Positions 1 to 10,518 of a stretch of DNA of 64,000 nucleotides are shown piece by piece. The stretch spans positions 62,001-126,000 of the forward strand of contig JAIQDT010004227.1 in the NCBI GenBank assembly GCA_021521415.1, in the 5' to 3' direction. The stretch's first letter is position 1; every line of letters starts with the position of its first letter. The position numbers and the translations under genes are program-made. The notes beneath the pieces are model-generated. The model did not search any database and was not told where the DNA came from. It was given only the letters and a program-made list of their open reading frames with translations. This DNA is from Bidens hawaiensis. Taxonomy: Eukaryota > Streptophyta > Magnoliopsida > Asterales > Asteraceae.

Positions 1-1666
1 TATACAAGCTCCTAGATCGGCTAATGCTTGGCATGTCGTGTCATTTCCGAAAAGGCATGGAATGGTAAAAACACCGGGGTTGGGTAATTTCTCCGGTACT
101 TTATTGAGCACTACTGCAGAACACTCTCCATTTAGCGGTACAGTCGATAACTCCTCCAACTTATTCTTTCTTTTAAGAAGGTCTTTCAAAAATTTCGCGT
201 ACTTAGGCATATGCTAAAGGACTTCTACGAACGGGAGGTTGACATTCAATTGGCTAAATATATTAAGAAAATGCATGTAATCTTTCGTATACTTTTGATT
301 CTTTAGACGAGCGGGATACGGGACATAGGCTAGGTCAATGGTGTTTGGTGGTGGCCGGGCTCCAACCGGCTTCTTATCGGTGTTTTTCTTAATTTGCGGC
401 TCTATGATTGGTGTTGTACTATTTTGTGACTTACCTGGATCCTCTACCTCTATTTCCTCATCTATCAACTCATCGTCCTTATCTTCCCTAATTTCTCTAC
501 TAACTACCTCCGGACCAAAAACCCTACCACTGCGAATGGAGATAGCGTTCAATTGAGCAGCCGGATTAGTTTGAGGGATACCCAAAAACAGACCTGGGGG
601 CCTTTCTTCTAAACAACGAGCAATATCACCAACAGTCCTTTGAATATCGAGAATGGAAGATTGTTGATTCTTGAAGAGCAAGTCGTGTTCGGCTAACTTT
701 TTCTGTGTAACTTGATCTCTCTCCAAGATTAGCTTCATCATCTCTTCCAAACGCCCCATTCCACCGTTCGAATCCTGCACATTATTTTGAACATTAGTAC
801 CATCGGTGTTATTATTACTGAAATACTGAACTTGTCCTGGAGCATAAGAATTTTGAAACCCTGGTGGTGCACCCCGACGGACGCCAATTAGCATTATTCT
901 GATTCGGGTTCTTGTAAGTGTTCCAATTCTGATTATTGTTGTTGTCATTGTTGGGAAACCTAGTCTGACCAGCAACAAAATCGACATGTTGATTCATCAC
1001 TGGACACTCCAACGTACCATGTCCACCTCAACAAAACTCACACCTGTCCACCTTGGCCTTCAGTTCCTTAACCTCTCTAGTCAGTAATTCCAAAGCAGCA
1101 GCCACACTAGTATCCAGATTAACCTGGTGTACACCTCGAGCGGATGAGGATGTACTGCTGACGTGAGTGGAATTCCCGCTATGTGGCTCTTTGACAAGGT
1201 CCGATTGAGCGAAGCTCTCAAACATCTCGTTACATTCGGCGACATTCTTACTTGGCTGCGTGTCAAGCCAAGTAGCTGCTTTACCTACAAGTGAAAACGG
1301 AAACATATGTATGAAAATAGCATCTTCGGTAGCACCTTGTAAATTAAAAGTTTTAAGAATGCGGTAAAGTCGGTTAATGTGAGCCGGTGCATCCTCGTCA
1401 TCATGCCCCATGAACTGATTAGTTTGAACGATGTTGTTCATGACGTATGACGGAATTTGCCACAAGTTGGGATTGTTGATTTCGGGAACGACGATGCATG
1501 ACTGGTTTCTGGTTAAGCCATCGAAGGCTTGAGAAGCAATTGTCCTATCGTCGGCCATTTGAGCGTCTGGTTGACTTCTCGGACTTTGTGGTGGTGAACT
1601 GTGCGGTGACGATTTTTGTGAAGAAGTAACTTCCGACAGTGGCCCTTGCGAGCGAAGATGTGGCAT
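1..1666 (-). pseudogene. Athila-type gag and start of protease, broken
   Basis: The frame starts at an ATG at 1666 and carries Athila-like capsid text (the stretch from FDGLTRNQS to GKAATWLDTQ). It then jumps to a linker ending in a CCHC knuckle. The middle of the capsid domain seems to be missing between WLDTQPSKN and the linker, so I infer an internal deletion. The knuckle reads CEFC then a TGA stop then GGHGTLEC, near 1027-1030. Beyond it the frame shifts (815-1012 against 214-987), a stop follows LPFVEVL near 214, and the reading continues as MPKYAKFLKDLL. The protease active site DLGA is read at 7-18 before the window ends. A nucleocapsid-type Gag is expected of the family. This copy cannot make one. 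Confidence 0.75.
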
Positions 1667-1827
1667 AAACCTTAAGGACGCAACGGACTAAGTGAGTAGA
1701 CTTAAAATAAAAACTAAATTAAACTAAAATTTAATGAGACTCCTACGACTCAAACAAAAATAAAACAAATAGCATGTATATAGCAAATAAGTCTAATTAA
1801 AACTAAATAACGCAATTTCTAAGAGTT

Positions 1828-1844
1828 CCCCGGCAACGGCGCCA
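1828..1844 (-). other. primer binding site, tRNA-Asp type
   Basis: The plus strand reads CCCCGGCAACGGCGCCA, which is the 3' end of plant tRNA-Asp including the CCA tail. On the element's own strand this is the usual Athila minus-strand primer site. It lies six bases from the LTR edge at 1851 and fixes both the orientation and the LTR boundary. Confidence 0.88.
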
Positions 1845-1850
1845 AAAACT

Positions 1851-2249
1851 TGATGTGCGTAAAACAGTCAATTAAATATTAACTAAACTAAACAAGTAAT
1901 AAAAAATAGACTTAAGACTCAACTACACAAAACGCCGGCAAGTGAACCGGTCAATTGTACTAAAGCTAAGTAAGTCCGGAATATCGAACCCACAGGAGTC
2001 TATAAATTACGTTATTTAACTAATTAGACTCGACTTATGACACGACTATTTATTACTAATGTTTAAAGGGGGTTTTAAATTAAGATTTAACTAAGAAATT
2101 AAATAAACAAGTAAACGAGAAAACAAGCAATTAATAACGAGATCGAAACCAATCAGAGAAGGAATCTACCTAGGTAAGAATCCCATGTATCAACAAACAT
2201 CAAGCAATGGACAAATAACATGATATGGAAACTGATTTCTGAACATATT
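1851..2249 (-). repeat. Athila LTR, proximal part
   Basis: The LTR edge is the TG at 1851, which is the CA end on the element's strand, next to the primer binding site. The sequence is AT-rich and non-coding and runs to the chromovirus insertion point at 2250. It resumes at 13079, giving a joined LTR of about 1.7 kb. Confidence 0.75.
2245..2249. repeat. target site duplication ATATT, left copy
   Basis: ATATT directly precedes the TG at 2250 and is repeated at 13074-13078 directly after the terminal ACA. This is a perfect 5-bp duplication and proves a complete insertion. Confidence 0.93.
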
Positions 2250-2588
2250 TGTAACGCCCTGAAATTCGATTGGTAAACTAGGATCGTGAAATCATCGGAA
2301 ACTATAGACTTTGGGATTCTGGACGATAAGTTCGGAACCCATATCATTGGAAAAATCTGCTTTTATCATTTAAAATGTTTATTTTATAAAACGACATTTA
2401 CGCCTGAAAAATATTAATTTTTATGCTTTCGAAAAATTAAATGTTCTTATTTAAAAAGATTTCAAATAATTATTCGGAAAATGGTTTTATAAAAGTTTTG
2501 CTGAAAAAGTTTTAGTTTGTTTAAAAACTTATGAACTCGACTAGTCTTGACCCGTCGGTAGCCTAAACCCGAACCCGAGTCACCCGAG

Positions 2589-2596
2589 TATTTAAG
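2589..2596 (+). promoter_or_regulatory. TATA-like box of the chromovirus LTR
   Basis: TATTTAAG is followed about 30 bases later by a CA-containing pyrimidine-rich stretch near 2615-2625 and then by GA-rich repeats at 2670-2690, a common plant promoter arrangement. If this is correct, the palindrome array and the hairpins lie in the transcribed R/U5 leader. The 3' LTR copy is at 10858-10865. Confidence 0.4.
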
Positions 2597-3015
2597 CGGA
2601 AAATCAAGTATTCTTACACCATCTCTTTCATTTCCACCAACACTTCCCACCCAAACACTCTCATTCTAGAGAGAGAAACTAGAGAGAGAAAGTCTTCAAA
2701 CTTCAAATCCGAGTCCACAAATCTGTTTGTTGTTATTCTTGGTAAGATCTTCTTGAAAATCATCCATTTTCATAACCATTTTCGGCCTCAAATCGAGCAA
2801 AAACACCCATTTTCGTTTCTAGAGTTTTCGGGTCAAAAACCGTCTTGTTTTGGTGTCAAAATGCAGGCTTTTGTGTTTAAAATCACTAGGAATCGATAGC
2901 CCTTTCAATCCCGAGCATTTCCATGTCAAAAACTTCGATTTTGGGTCAAAAATCTGGAAAATCTGAAAAACCCGTAGGTTTCTCCGTCGCCCAGCTTGAA
3001 GGAGTCGAATCAGAC

Positions 3016-3291
3016 TCATTCGATCGAACCAGTCGATCGAATCAGTCCAGTCGATCGAATCAGTCCAGTCGATCGAATAGGAAAGCAACCGAATGGTCTC
3101 CAACTCATTCGACCGAATGAGTTTCGTATTCGATCGAACGAGTGTCTATTCGATCGAACAAGTTCCATGTTCGACCGAACGAGTTTTTCCAACTGGTTCG
3201 ACCAAATGTGTTTCTAGTTCGATCGAGCGTGCCACAGATTCGATCGAATGTGTGTCTATTCGATCGAACGTGTTCCTATTCGATCGAATCA
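3016..3291. repeat. array of TTCGATCGAA-type palindromes in the LTR
   Basis: The core CGATCGA occurs ten times exactly, plus three CGACC variants, within about 280 bases. Most copies are embedded in the 10-bp palindrome TTCGATCGAA, and three consecutive copies share the spacer TCAGTCCAG. Each core holds two CpG sites. The identical array in the 3' LTR is at 11285-11560. Confidence 0.85.
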
Positions 3292-3794
3292 AGCCAGAAC
3301 CAAGCTGTTTCGTCTTTAAAACCCAGTTTTTGCTCGAGGCCGCGTAAGCTCGTTTTCTTAGACTTATAGCACGTTGTTAACCTTATATATATGTTCAACT
3401 CTAGGCTAAGGAGATCTATTGTAGCACCATCCTAACCCGAGATCAAGGTGAGTTCATAGCCCCTATTTAAGCTTTTCAAAACTATGGGGTGGAAACATGG
3501 TAACTTTACACGTTTGGATAAAATCATTTATGCAAACCCTCTTTAAACTATAAACTTTTGGATTTCTACACACGTGCGGAAATCCACAAGCTTTTTAAGA
3601 ATCTATAAACTTTGGAAATCTATGAACATGGGGAAAACCCATCAACTTATGGAGATCTAAGAACATTGGAAATCAATGAGTATGGGAAATTCTATGAACA
3701 TTGACATCATGGGAATGGGAATCATATTCATATCATCATAGTCATTGTGTCAGCATGGAAATCTAGAGATCAAAGCATCATGAGTTGAATTGGA

Positions 3795-3987
3795 CGCGAG
3801 AGTCTATTCTACTCTCGGTAGAACTCGCGACCATGAGTGGCATTCTATTCTCGGTGGCACTCGTAACTCATGGGATTTCATACTAGTCTCGGTGAAATCC
3901 ATAACTCTTGAGGACCTATACTAGTCTCGGTAGGGACCAAGGGAACCCAGGATTCTTTGGGGAGTCTATCCTACTCTCGGTAGAACC
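3795..3987. repeat. five tandem hairpins with a common 12-nt loop
   Basis: Loops at 3807-3818, 3843-3854, 3881-3892, 3919-3930 and 3969-3980 are all 12 nt and fit TNCTANTCTCGG. The immediate stems differ yet pair: TCTA with TAGA inside CGCGAG with CTCGCG; GAGTG with CACTC plus CA with TG; GGATTTCA with TGAAATCC (8 bp perfect); CCTA with TAGG plus GG with CC; TCTA with TAGA. The same set recurs in the 3' LTR at +8269. An unrelated 12-nt-loop hairpin (GGATTTC with GAAATCC) lies at 3560-3585. No function is known to me. Confidence 0.75.
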
Positions 3988-4412
3988 TAGCTGAGTCCTG
4001 AATGACAAGAACGAGGTAGTCTTGGTTTAAGTCTTGCGTGGGATCAATCAAGTCTTGTGTGATCATTGAGTTTCATCTTCATTCATCATCATCATCATTT
4101 ATTCACCATCATCTTGGATACTAGTAAACAGTGGGATCTTGGTGTTGGTTTATCTAGTAAACTTAGCATGCTCAAATCTATATGTCCTTATTTATGCTTA
4201 ACTGCTATGTGCTACATGTACCGTTGGGAGACCACAAATCTTTGAGTAATCTTATCACAAACGACTCTAATGGGAGAATAATAAGCCCGCTGAGAGTCCA
4301 GGAGAACATTTCATGTTTTACTTACTATAAAAACCTCTTTGGGAAAACCAAGAGACCCTTTTCTTACAAACCATCTTAAAACCGGGTATTATATCCAAAC
4401 ATAGTAGTATAA

Positions 4413-4467
4413 GTTGTAGGAGTGGTGGGTTAGCCGCAGGTACACCCTATATATAAACCCCTACAAT
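4413..4467. repeat. hairpin module GGAGTGGTGGGTTAGCCGC, LTR copy
   Basis: The module core is flanked by pairing arms GTTGTAGG (4413-4420) and CCTACAAT (4460-4467). Three relatives lie at 9993-10047, 10154-10210 and 10322-10378, and an identical copy in the 3' LTR is at 12682-12736. The only LTR difference I found is the last base of the right arm: T here, giving a G-U pair, and C in the 3' LTR, giving a G-C pair. Confidence 0.75.
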
Positions 4468-4807
4468 CTATACTAGTATGTTTGTGTATAAACTCTTTTT
4501 CTTTAAACCTATGAATTCACTCATCTACTTTATGTAGTTGACAGTTTGTTACATGTTTTCAGGAAATAATGCAGCAAGAAATCCCTAGCAAGTTTAGAGG
4601 CCTTAGAGAGATGAAGGCTAGTCTAGGAATTATTTGGAAACTTGATATTTTGTATTAAAACAATTTGTCTCATGTTACCTGGATGGTGTAATATTTGACA
4701 TTTTGGTTATGTTTATGCATTTAGACTTTTAAACTATTGTGCTCAACAATCACGACTTAGTCGCCGCGCCTCGATTATTCCGCCATCACGATCGGGGTGT
4801 GACAGAT

Positions 4808-4820
4808 TGGTATCAGAGCC
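4808..4820 (+). other. primer binding site, initiator-Met tRNA
   Basis: TGGTATCAGAGCC starts three bases after the 5' LTR end at 4804. It is the standard complement of the plant initiator-Met tRNA 3' end used by chromoviruses and most Copia elements. Confidence 0.93.
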
Positions 4821-5073
4821 AGTGGTTATAGGGAATTAGGAAACCGACCTAGACTATAACCTAGGATCCTTGACTCTAGATAGCTCATGCATCACAATCA
4901 CATGTCTACACTTATATACGTGCTGCGTGCTTATGTGTTGCATATTAACTGTTAATCTCTTGAGCCATGTCATTCTGTGTTCTTGGTATAATCTATGTCC
5001 TCTATTCTTAATCTTTGGTGTGTCATTGATTCTATTTAACACTCGTTTTTTTTTCGTTTTCGTTTTGTCAAGA

Positions 5074-8000
5074 ATGCCTCCCAGACGTGCACCCGCCCCC
5101 TTGGACTCCGCTGATCTAGCCAACCTTATAGCCCAGCAGATCGCGGCTGTGTTACCAGGCATGGTAACAGCCATCAGCCAGGGGCTGAGGCAAGAAGGAA
5201 CCTCTGGGGCCAACCAAATTCCAGCTCAGAACGCAAACGAACCAGCAAATAAGCCATACAAGGACTTCATGGCTACCAAACCCACCAGCTTCAGCGGTTC
5301 AGAAGGCGCCGTTGGTCTCCTCCAGTGGATCGAAAAGATGGAGGCTGCCTTTGTTATTAGCTCGTGCCCTGAGACACTGAAAGTCACGCACGCGGCAAGC
5401 ATGTTGTCTAAACGCGCGCTGACCTGGTGGAACAACGAGATAAGAACCCGCGGGCGTGAGGCTGCCTTGGCCATGACCTGGTCGGAATTTGTAGCCTTGG
5501 TTACCCGCGAGTTCGTACCTCGCAGTGAGGTGCAGAAACTTGAAGCTGAGTTTTGGGTGCACAGAATGAAGGGCGCTGATCACCAAGGGTACACGGAGCG
5601 TTTTCACGAGCTCTCCCTTCTCGTACCACACCTGGTCACCCCTCCCTCCCGGGCTATTGAGCTTTACATCAATGGCCTACCTGACACTGTCCGTGGAATC
5701 GTTATCGGGGCTGACCCATCAACCCTACAAGCGGCCATTGAACTAGCTGCCCGACTGACCCAGGATCAGGTTAAGACTGGGGTCCTAGCCAAGGACACGG
5801 GCAAGGCCGCTGAGGGCTCATCCAAAAAGATCAACCGCATCAAAAAGCGTAAGGCTAGCAGTTACGCGATGGTTACTCCCGCAACCCCAATCAGCTCTGT
5901 CGCTCCTGCTCCCACCCCTTCTGGAAGGCCAAAGAGGGAGTACACTGGGGTTCACCCCAAGTGCGGCACTTGCCAATTTCATCACCCTGCCGGAACCCCG
6001 TGCTGGAAATGCACGAACTGTGGACGTTTGGGGCACCTAGCGGAACGCTGCAGATTTCAAGGTAATCAACTGGCAATACAGAGCAGCAGTTCCCAACCCA
6101 GCAACACTCGAGGCTGTTTCGAGTGTGGAGCCACGGACCATTTCAGGAGCAGGTGTCCTCGTCTTGCAAATCTTCCTCCGACCCGAGGCCGAGCCTTTAC
6201 TATTGGCGCTGCTGAAGCTCGCCAAAATCCTGACGTCATTACTGGTACGTTCATCCTTAACAATCTCTGGGTTTCTATTCTATTTGACACGGATGCAGAT
6301 AGGAGTTTTATTTCTAGCGAGTTGGTCCCATCGCTTAATCTAGGAACCTCTGTCTTAGACCCCGCTTTCTCTGTCGAAATGGCAAACGGAGAGTCTACCC
6401 AAGTGAACAAAATCGTTCGCAATTGCACGCTTACGTTTGATCAGACGTCTCTTAACATTGACCTCATCCCTATGCAATTGGGAAGTTTCGATGTAATTGT
6501 TGGGATGGATTGGTTGTCCATCAACCACGCGGAAGTGGTGTGTGCTGAGAAGCTCATTCGCGTTCCTTGTTCTTCTGGCGAGTCCATAATTATTCAAGGA
6601 GAAAGATCAGGTAGATGTCTGAAATTAATCTCCTGCTTTAAAGCTCGGCGATGCCTTCGAAAGAAGTGTCTCGCCTTCCTAGCTCATGTCTCCATCAAGA
6701 AATCTTTGGGGAAGAAGCTCTCTGATGTCCCCGTTGTGCGTGAATTTCCAGACGTTTTTCCTAAAGACTTACCCGGACTACCTCCTAGCCGACAAGTCGA
6801 ATTCCACATCGAATTAGTTCCCGGTGCAACCCCCGTGGCAAAATCTCCGTATCGTTTGGCTCCGTCAGAAATGCAGGAATTATCGAGCCAGCTACAGGAA
6901 CTACTAGACAAGGGTTTTATTCGCCCTAGTTCATCTCCATGGGGAGCTCCAGTCCTCTTCGTCGAGAAGAAGGACGGATCTTTCCGGATGTGCATAGACT
7001 ATCGTGAGCTTAACAAACTCACGGTCAAGAATCGGTATCCATTACCAAGGATTGACGATCTTTTCGACCAGCTGCAAGGAGCCACTTACTTTTCCAAGAT
7101 CGACCTACGCTCAGGTTATCACCAAGTACGCGTCATGGAGGACGACATCGCGAAAACCGCTTTCAGAACTCGTTATGGACACTACGAGTTCCTAGTCATG
7201 CCTTTTGGTTTGACGAATGCCCCTGCGGTGTTCATGGATCTCATGAATCGCGTTTGTCGTCCATACCTGGACCAGTTTGTTATCGTCTTCATTGACGATA
7301 TTCTCGTTTATTCCCGCTCTAAAGCCGACCATGAGCTTCATCTCAGGCTTACCTTGGATCTGCTGAGGAAAGAGCAACTCTACGCCAAATTCTCCAAATG
7401 CGAATTCTGGCTAAGGGAAGTTCAATTCTTAGGTCACATCATTAACAAGGAAGGCATTCATGTCGACCCTGCCAAGATTGAAGCCATCAAAAATTGGGGA
7501 GCGCCTACAACGCCAACCGAAATTCGTTCATTTCTTGGTTTAGCTGGGTACTACCGTCGATTCATCTCGAACTTTTCAAAGATCGTATTGCCTCTCACAA
7601 TGTCAACTCAAAAAGGGGAACCATTCATTTGGAACCAAGAGCAAGAAGAGGCTTTCCAAACATTGAAACATAAACTCTGTCATGCACCAATCCTGTCACT
7701 TCCTGAGGGTAACGATGATTTTGTTGTTTATTGCGACGCCTCGAGCCAAGGTCTAGGCTGCGTCTTAATGCAACGCGGTAAGGTCATCGCTTACGCCTCG
7801 CGTCAACTCAAGAGTCATGAGAGGAATTATGTCACTCATGACTTGGAATTGGGTGCTGTGGTCTTTGCCTTAAAAATATGGAGACACTACCTATACGGTA
7901 CGAAATGTGTCATCTTCACCGACCACAAGAGCCTACAACACATCCTCAACCAAAGGGAGCTAAACATGCGACAACGTCGATGGGTTGAACTCCTAAGTGA

Positions 8001-9534
8001 CTACGACTGCGAAATCCGCTACCACCCTGGAAAGGCTAACGTAGTGGCTGACGCGTTAAGTCGCAAGGAAAGGACCCAGTTGCATGCGATCCGTATTCAG
8101 TCCAATCTTCCCTCCTTGGTTCTTGAAGCTCAAAAGCAAGCGATTGCTGGTGGTGATCTCAAAAATATGCTATCTTGCGGTGCCGAACGGAAGTTTGAAA
8201 CCAAGTTTGATGGTATACTTTACTACTTAAATCGCATGTGGATTCCAAACTCTGAACCACTTCGAGAACTTATCCTGAACGAAGCGCACAAATCCAGATA
8301 CTCTATTCACCCGGGCAGTGATAAAATGTATCAGAATCTCAAGTCTCACTTCTGGTGGCCGGGTATGAAGAAAGACATAGCTTTATACGTCGGTAGATGT
8401 CTAACATGCTCGCGGATCAAGACTGAACATCAGAGACCATCTGGCCTGCTACAGCAACCGATCATACCGCAGTGGAAGTGGGACGAAGTCGCTATGGACT
8501 TCATTACCAAACTCCCGCGGACACCCAGCGGTTATGACACGATTTGGGTTATCGTGGATTACTTGACCAAGTCTGCCCACTTTCTCCCTGTCCGCGAGGA
8601 CTACACTACGGAGAAGCTGGCGCGGATTTACATTAGTGAGATCGTAACCCGTCACGGTGTGCCTAAGGGCATCACGTCTGACCGTGACCCCTCTTTTGCG
8701 TCAAGGTTCTGGAAGTCATTTCAGAAAGCCTTTGGGACAAGTGTGAAACTTAGCTCTGCCTATCATCCTGAAACGGACGGACAGAGCGAAAGGACCATAC
8801 AAACCCTGGAGGATATGCTCAGAGCCTGTATCCTTGAATTCGGTAGTAGCTGGGAGACTCACCTTCCTCTTGCAGAGTTCTCATATAATAACAGCTATCA
8901 TGCTACCATCAAATGCGCACCATTCGAGGCACTCTATGGCAGGAAATGTCGTTCTCCACTGTGTTGGTCCGAGACCGGAGATTCTCAAATCCTCGGCCCG
9001 GAACTGATACAGGAAACCACTGACAGTATCGCCATCATCCAGCAAAGACTTAAGGACGCCCGCTGTCGACACAAGTATTACGCTGACAAACGCCGCAAAC
9101 CTCTGGAGTTCCAAATAGGCGATCACGTAATGCTCAAAGTTTCCCCCTGGAAGGGCATTGTTCGCTTCGGGAAAAAGGGAAAGCTTGCTCCAAGGTACGT
9201 AGGACCTTTCAAGATCATCGAAAAGGTCGGACCCGTAGCCTATCGCTTGGAATTGCCTCCAGAACTCAGCCGTGTTCACAACGTTTTTCATGTGTCGCAA
9301 CTCAAAAAGTGCCTCGTTGACGAGACCGCTCAAATCCCGATCGACACGGTTCGCATCGACGACAAACTACACTTTGTTGAGGAACCTGTCGAGATCCTAG
9401 ATCGAGAAGTCAAAAGGACTAAGCGAAGCCGGATACCCATAGTCAAGGTACGTTGGAACAACCATCGTGGACCCGAGTTCACATGGGAGCGAGAGGATAA
9501 GATGAAGGAGGAATACCCTCATCTGTTCGCATAG
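5074..9534 (+). CDS. gag-pol: chromovirus Gag-Pol polyprotein with chromodomain
   Basis: Uninterrupted 1486-residue frame. I start it at the ATG at 5074 ([11 protein letters not shown]) because the longer reading from 4870 begins at a TTG and is hydrophobic leader. In order: capsid domain (about 45-240); CCHC knuckles [14 protein letters not shown] (313-326) and [14 protein letters not shown] (348-361); protease (about 395-490); reverse transcriptase with FIDD (739-742); RNase H starting YCDAS (Asp888); integrase with an HHCC finger (His1072 on) and catalytic Asp1142, Asp1203 and Glu1239 (35 residues between the last two); and a chromodomain (about 1430-1486). The product should form the particle, copy the RNA and integrate, with the chromodomain guiding it to marked chromatin. 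The protease motif reads DTDA (405-408) instead of DSGA or DTGA, a G to A change at 6293, so maturation is probably lost unless supplied in trans. Confidence 0.95.
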   Translation: MPPRRAPAPLDSADLANLIAQQIAAVLPGMVTAISQGLRQEGTSGANQIPAQNANEPANKPYKDFMATKPTSFSGSEGAVGLLQWIEKMEAAFVISSCPETLKVTHAASMLSKRALTWWNNEIRTRGREAALAMTWSEFVALVTREFVPRSEVQKLEAEFWVHRMKGADHQGYTERFHELSLLVPHLVTPPSRAIELYINGLPDTVRGIVIGADPSTLQAAIELAARLTQDQVKTGVLAKDTGKAAEGSSKKINRIKKRKASSYAMVTPATPISSVAPAPTPSGRPKREYTGVHPKCGTCQFHHPAGTPCWKCTNCGRLGHLAERCRFQGNQLAIQSSSSQPSNTRGCFECGATDHFRSRCPRLANLPPTRGRAFTIGAAEARQNPDVITGTFILNNLWVSILFDTDADRSFISSELVPSLNLGTSVLDPAFSVEMANGESTQVNKIVRNCTLTFDQTSLNIDLIPMQLGSFDVIVGMDWLSINHAEVVCAEKLIRVPCSSGESIIIQGERSGRCLKLISCFKARRCLRKKCLAFLAHVSIKKSLGKKLSDVPVVREFPDVFPKDLPGLPPSRQVEFHIELVPGATPVAKSPYRLAPSEMQELSSQLQELLDKGFIRPSSSPWGAPVLFVEKKDGSFRMCIDYRELNKLTVKNRYPLPRIDDLFDQLQGATYFSKIDLRSGYHQVRVMEDDIAKTAFRTRYGHYEFLVMPFGLTNAPAVFMDLMNRVCRPYLDQFVIVFIDDILVYSRSKADHELHLRLTLDLLRKEQLYAKFSKCEFWLREVQFLGHIINKEGIHVDPAKIEAIKNWGAPTTPTEIRSFLGLAGYYRRFISNFSKIVLPLTMSTQKGEPFIWNQEQEEAFQTLKHKLCHAPILSLPEGNDDFVVYCDASSQGLGCVLMQRGKVIAYASRQLKSHERNYVTHDLELGAVVFALKIWRHYLYGTKCVIFTDHKSLQHILNQRELNMRQRRWVELLSDYDCEIRYHPGKANVVADALSRKERTQLHAIRIQSNLPSLVLEAQKQAIAGGDLKNMLSCGAERKFETKFDGILYYLNRMWIPNSEPLRELILNEAHKSRYSIHPGSDKMYQNLKSHFWWPGMKKDIALYVGRCLTCSRIKTEHQRPSGLLQQPIIPQWKWDEVAMDFITKLPRTPSGYDTIWVIVDYLTKSAHFLPVREDYTTEKLARIYISEIVTRHGVPKGITSDRDPSFASRFWKSFQKAFGTSVKLSSAYHPETDGQSERTIQTLEDMLRACILEFGSSWETHLPLAEFSYNNSYHATIKCAPFEALYGRKCRSPLCWSETGDSQILGPELIQETTDSIAIIQQRLKDARCRHKYYADKRRKPLEFQIGDHVMLKVSPWKGIVRFGKKGKLAPRYVGPFKIIEKVGPVAYRLELPPELSRVHNVFHVSQLKKCLVDETAQIPIDTVRIDDKLHFVEEPVEILDREVKRTKRSRIPIVKVRWNNHRGPEFTWEREDKMKEEYPHLFA

Positions 9535-9834
9535 TCATCATCTTTGTAATTCTAGAAATCTTGGAGTCTATGTAATCGTAATCATGTAATCAGGGACCAA
9601 TATCAATCAATGAAGTATCATGTTGTTCCTATTTGCTTATAAATATTCTCTTATTTGCATAACACCAAGTTTGGCTACCCATGACTCGTGCTGGAAAACA
9701 CAAGTTGTGCATACTTAATCATGTAAACATTGGGGTAAACTATGTATCATTGAGCCAAAATTTGTCATCATTCTAGCATTCATGAAGCATGGTTGTGTGT
9801 GTGTGTGTGGTGTCGTGTCGATTTTTCTAGCCGC

Positions 9835-9943
9835 ACACAATGGAGTTTATACATTGATACAAGGTGAACTCGTAATTATAGTCCGGAATATAATTACATC
9901 AAGTTCACAGGTGTATACGTGTATAAACAATATGCTATTGTGT
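9835..9943. repeat. 109-nt imperfect hairpin after pol
   Basis: Nested arms pair in order: ACACAAT (9835-9841) with ATTGTGT (9937-9943); GTTTATAC (9845-9852) with GTATAAAC (9921-9928); GTGAACT (9864-9870) with AGTTCAC (9902-9908); and GTAATTATA (9872-9880) with TATAATTAC (9889-9897), around the loop GTCCGGAA. Confidence 0.75.
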
Positions 9944-9992
9944 AACTATGAGTCATGAACTCAAGCTTCGTGTAGGGAATTAATCAATGAAT

Positions 9993-10380
9993 GTTGAAGG
10001 AGTGGTGGGTTAGCCGCTGGTACACCCTATACATAAACCCCTTCGGCACAAGTTGATTATGTCTGAAGCGAGACTTGGAATTAGGGACTCATAGTTAGCG
10101 TGGCAGCTGTGAGGCGTTAAATTCAAGAGTTATTGAGGGAATTATTCATTGGAGATTGAAGGAGTGGTGGGTTAGCCGCTGGTACACCCTATATATAAAC
10201 CCCTTCAATCCGAAATGAATATGTCTGATGTAAAGCTTGAAGGTGATGCCTTGTAGTGGAAAATAGTGTGTCGTCCTGTGTGTCATTGAACTAATAGGAG
10301 TCGAAAGAAACACCCAAGTGGAGTTGAGGGAGTGGTGGGTTAGCCGCTGGTACACCCTATATATAAACCCCTTCAACTTG
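9993..10380. repeat. three tandem hairpin modules, period about 165 bases
   Basis: Copies at 9993-10047, 10154-10210 and 10322-10378 share the core GGAGTGGTGGGTTAGCCGC followed by TGGTACACCCTAT. Their arms differ but pair: GAAGG with CCTTC; GATTGAAGG with CCTTCAATC (9 bp perfect); AGTTGAGGG with CCTTCAACT including a G-U pair. The LTR copies (4413, 12682) use GTTGTAGG with CCTACAAY. Confidence 0.8.
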
Positions 10381-10503
10381 ATTTGGGTGGTATCCAAGAC
10401 GAAAATTAGGGGTAGTGGCGCATAGTGGTCATCATGGTATCATTTGATCTAAAACATCATTGCATCAACTATACTAAGTTCTAAATTTCGGGACGAAATT
10501 CCT

Positions 10504-10518
10504 CTAAATTGGGGAGAA
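10504..10518 (+). other. polypurine tract of the chromovirus
   Basis: TAAATTGGGGAGAA directly precedes the 3' LTR start (TG at 10519). This is the expected plus-strand primer position. Confidence 0.85.

Larger units (their letters stand above)
3448..4562 (+). other. candidate leader intron in the chromovirus LTR
   Basis: AAG then GTGAGT at 3448 is a consensus plant donor. TTTTCAG ending at 4562, then GAAATAATG, is a good acceptor behind a T-rich tract. Two other chromovirus-type LTRs in the window have the same layout (51547-51926 and 63043-63799). Splicing is an inference, because no transcript is available. Confidence 0.3.
2250..4804 (+). repeat. chromovirus 5' LTR
   Basis: It starts TGTAACGCCCTGAAATTCG and ends GGGGTGTGACA. 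It holds a TATA-like box (2589-2596), a palindrome array (3016-3291), a hairpin cluster (3795-3987), a candidate intron (3448-4562) and a hairpin module at 4413-4467. No coding frame is credible. The FDRTS-like and SIDWTD-like peptides on both strands are only translations of the palindrome array. Confidence 0.93.
9535..10503 (+). other. chromovirus 3' non-coding region, highly structured
   Basis: About 970 bases between pol and the polypurine tract with no coding frame. It holds a (TG)n run near 9793-9809, a long imperfect hairpin (9835-9943) and three hairpin modules about 165 bases apart. Confidence 0.85.

Noticed and set aside
2923..3369. Overlapping small ORFs rich in FDRTS, SIDWTD and RSN in the chromovirus LTR (and at 11192-11638)
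   Set aside because: They are frame translations of the TTCGATCGAA palindrome array. All frames on both strands give repeats, with no domain or start context.
3795..3987. Hammerhead or other known ribozyme in the hairpin clusters
   Set aside because: No CTGATGA plus GAAA core or other known catalytic motif was found there.
4870..5073. Hydrophobic N-terminal extension of Gag-Pol that could look like a signal or membrane segment
   Set aside because: The reading starts at a TTG. The ATG at 5074 begins a typical chromovirus Gag, and the upstream part is the leader after the primer site.
8881..9333. 150-residue minus-strand ORF opposite integrase
   Set aside because: Shadow of the intact Gag-Pol frame on the other strand.
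10146..10397. Minus-strand 83-residue ORF with repeated GLKGFIYRVYQRLTHHS
   Set aside because: It is the translation of two copies of the hairpin module; the repeat is at DNA or RNA level.
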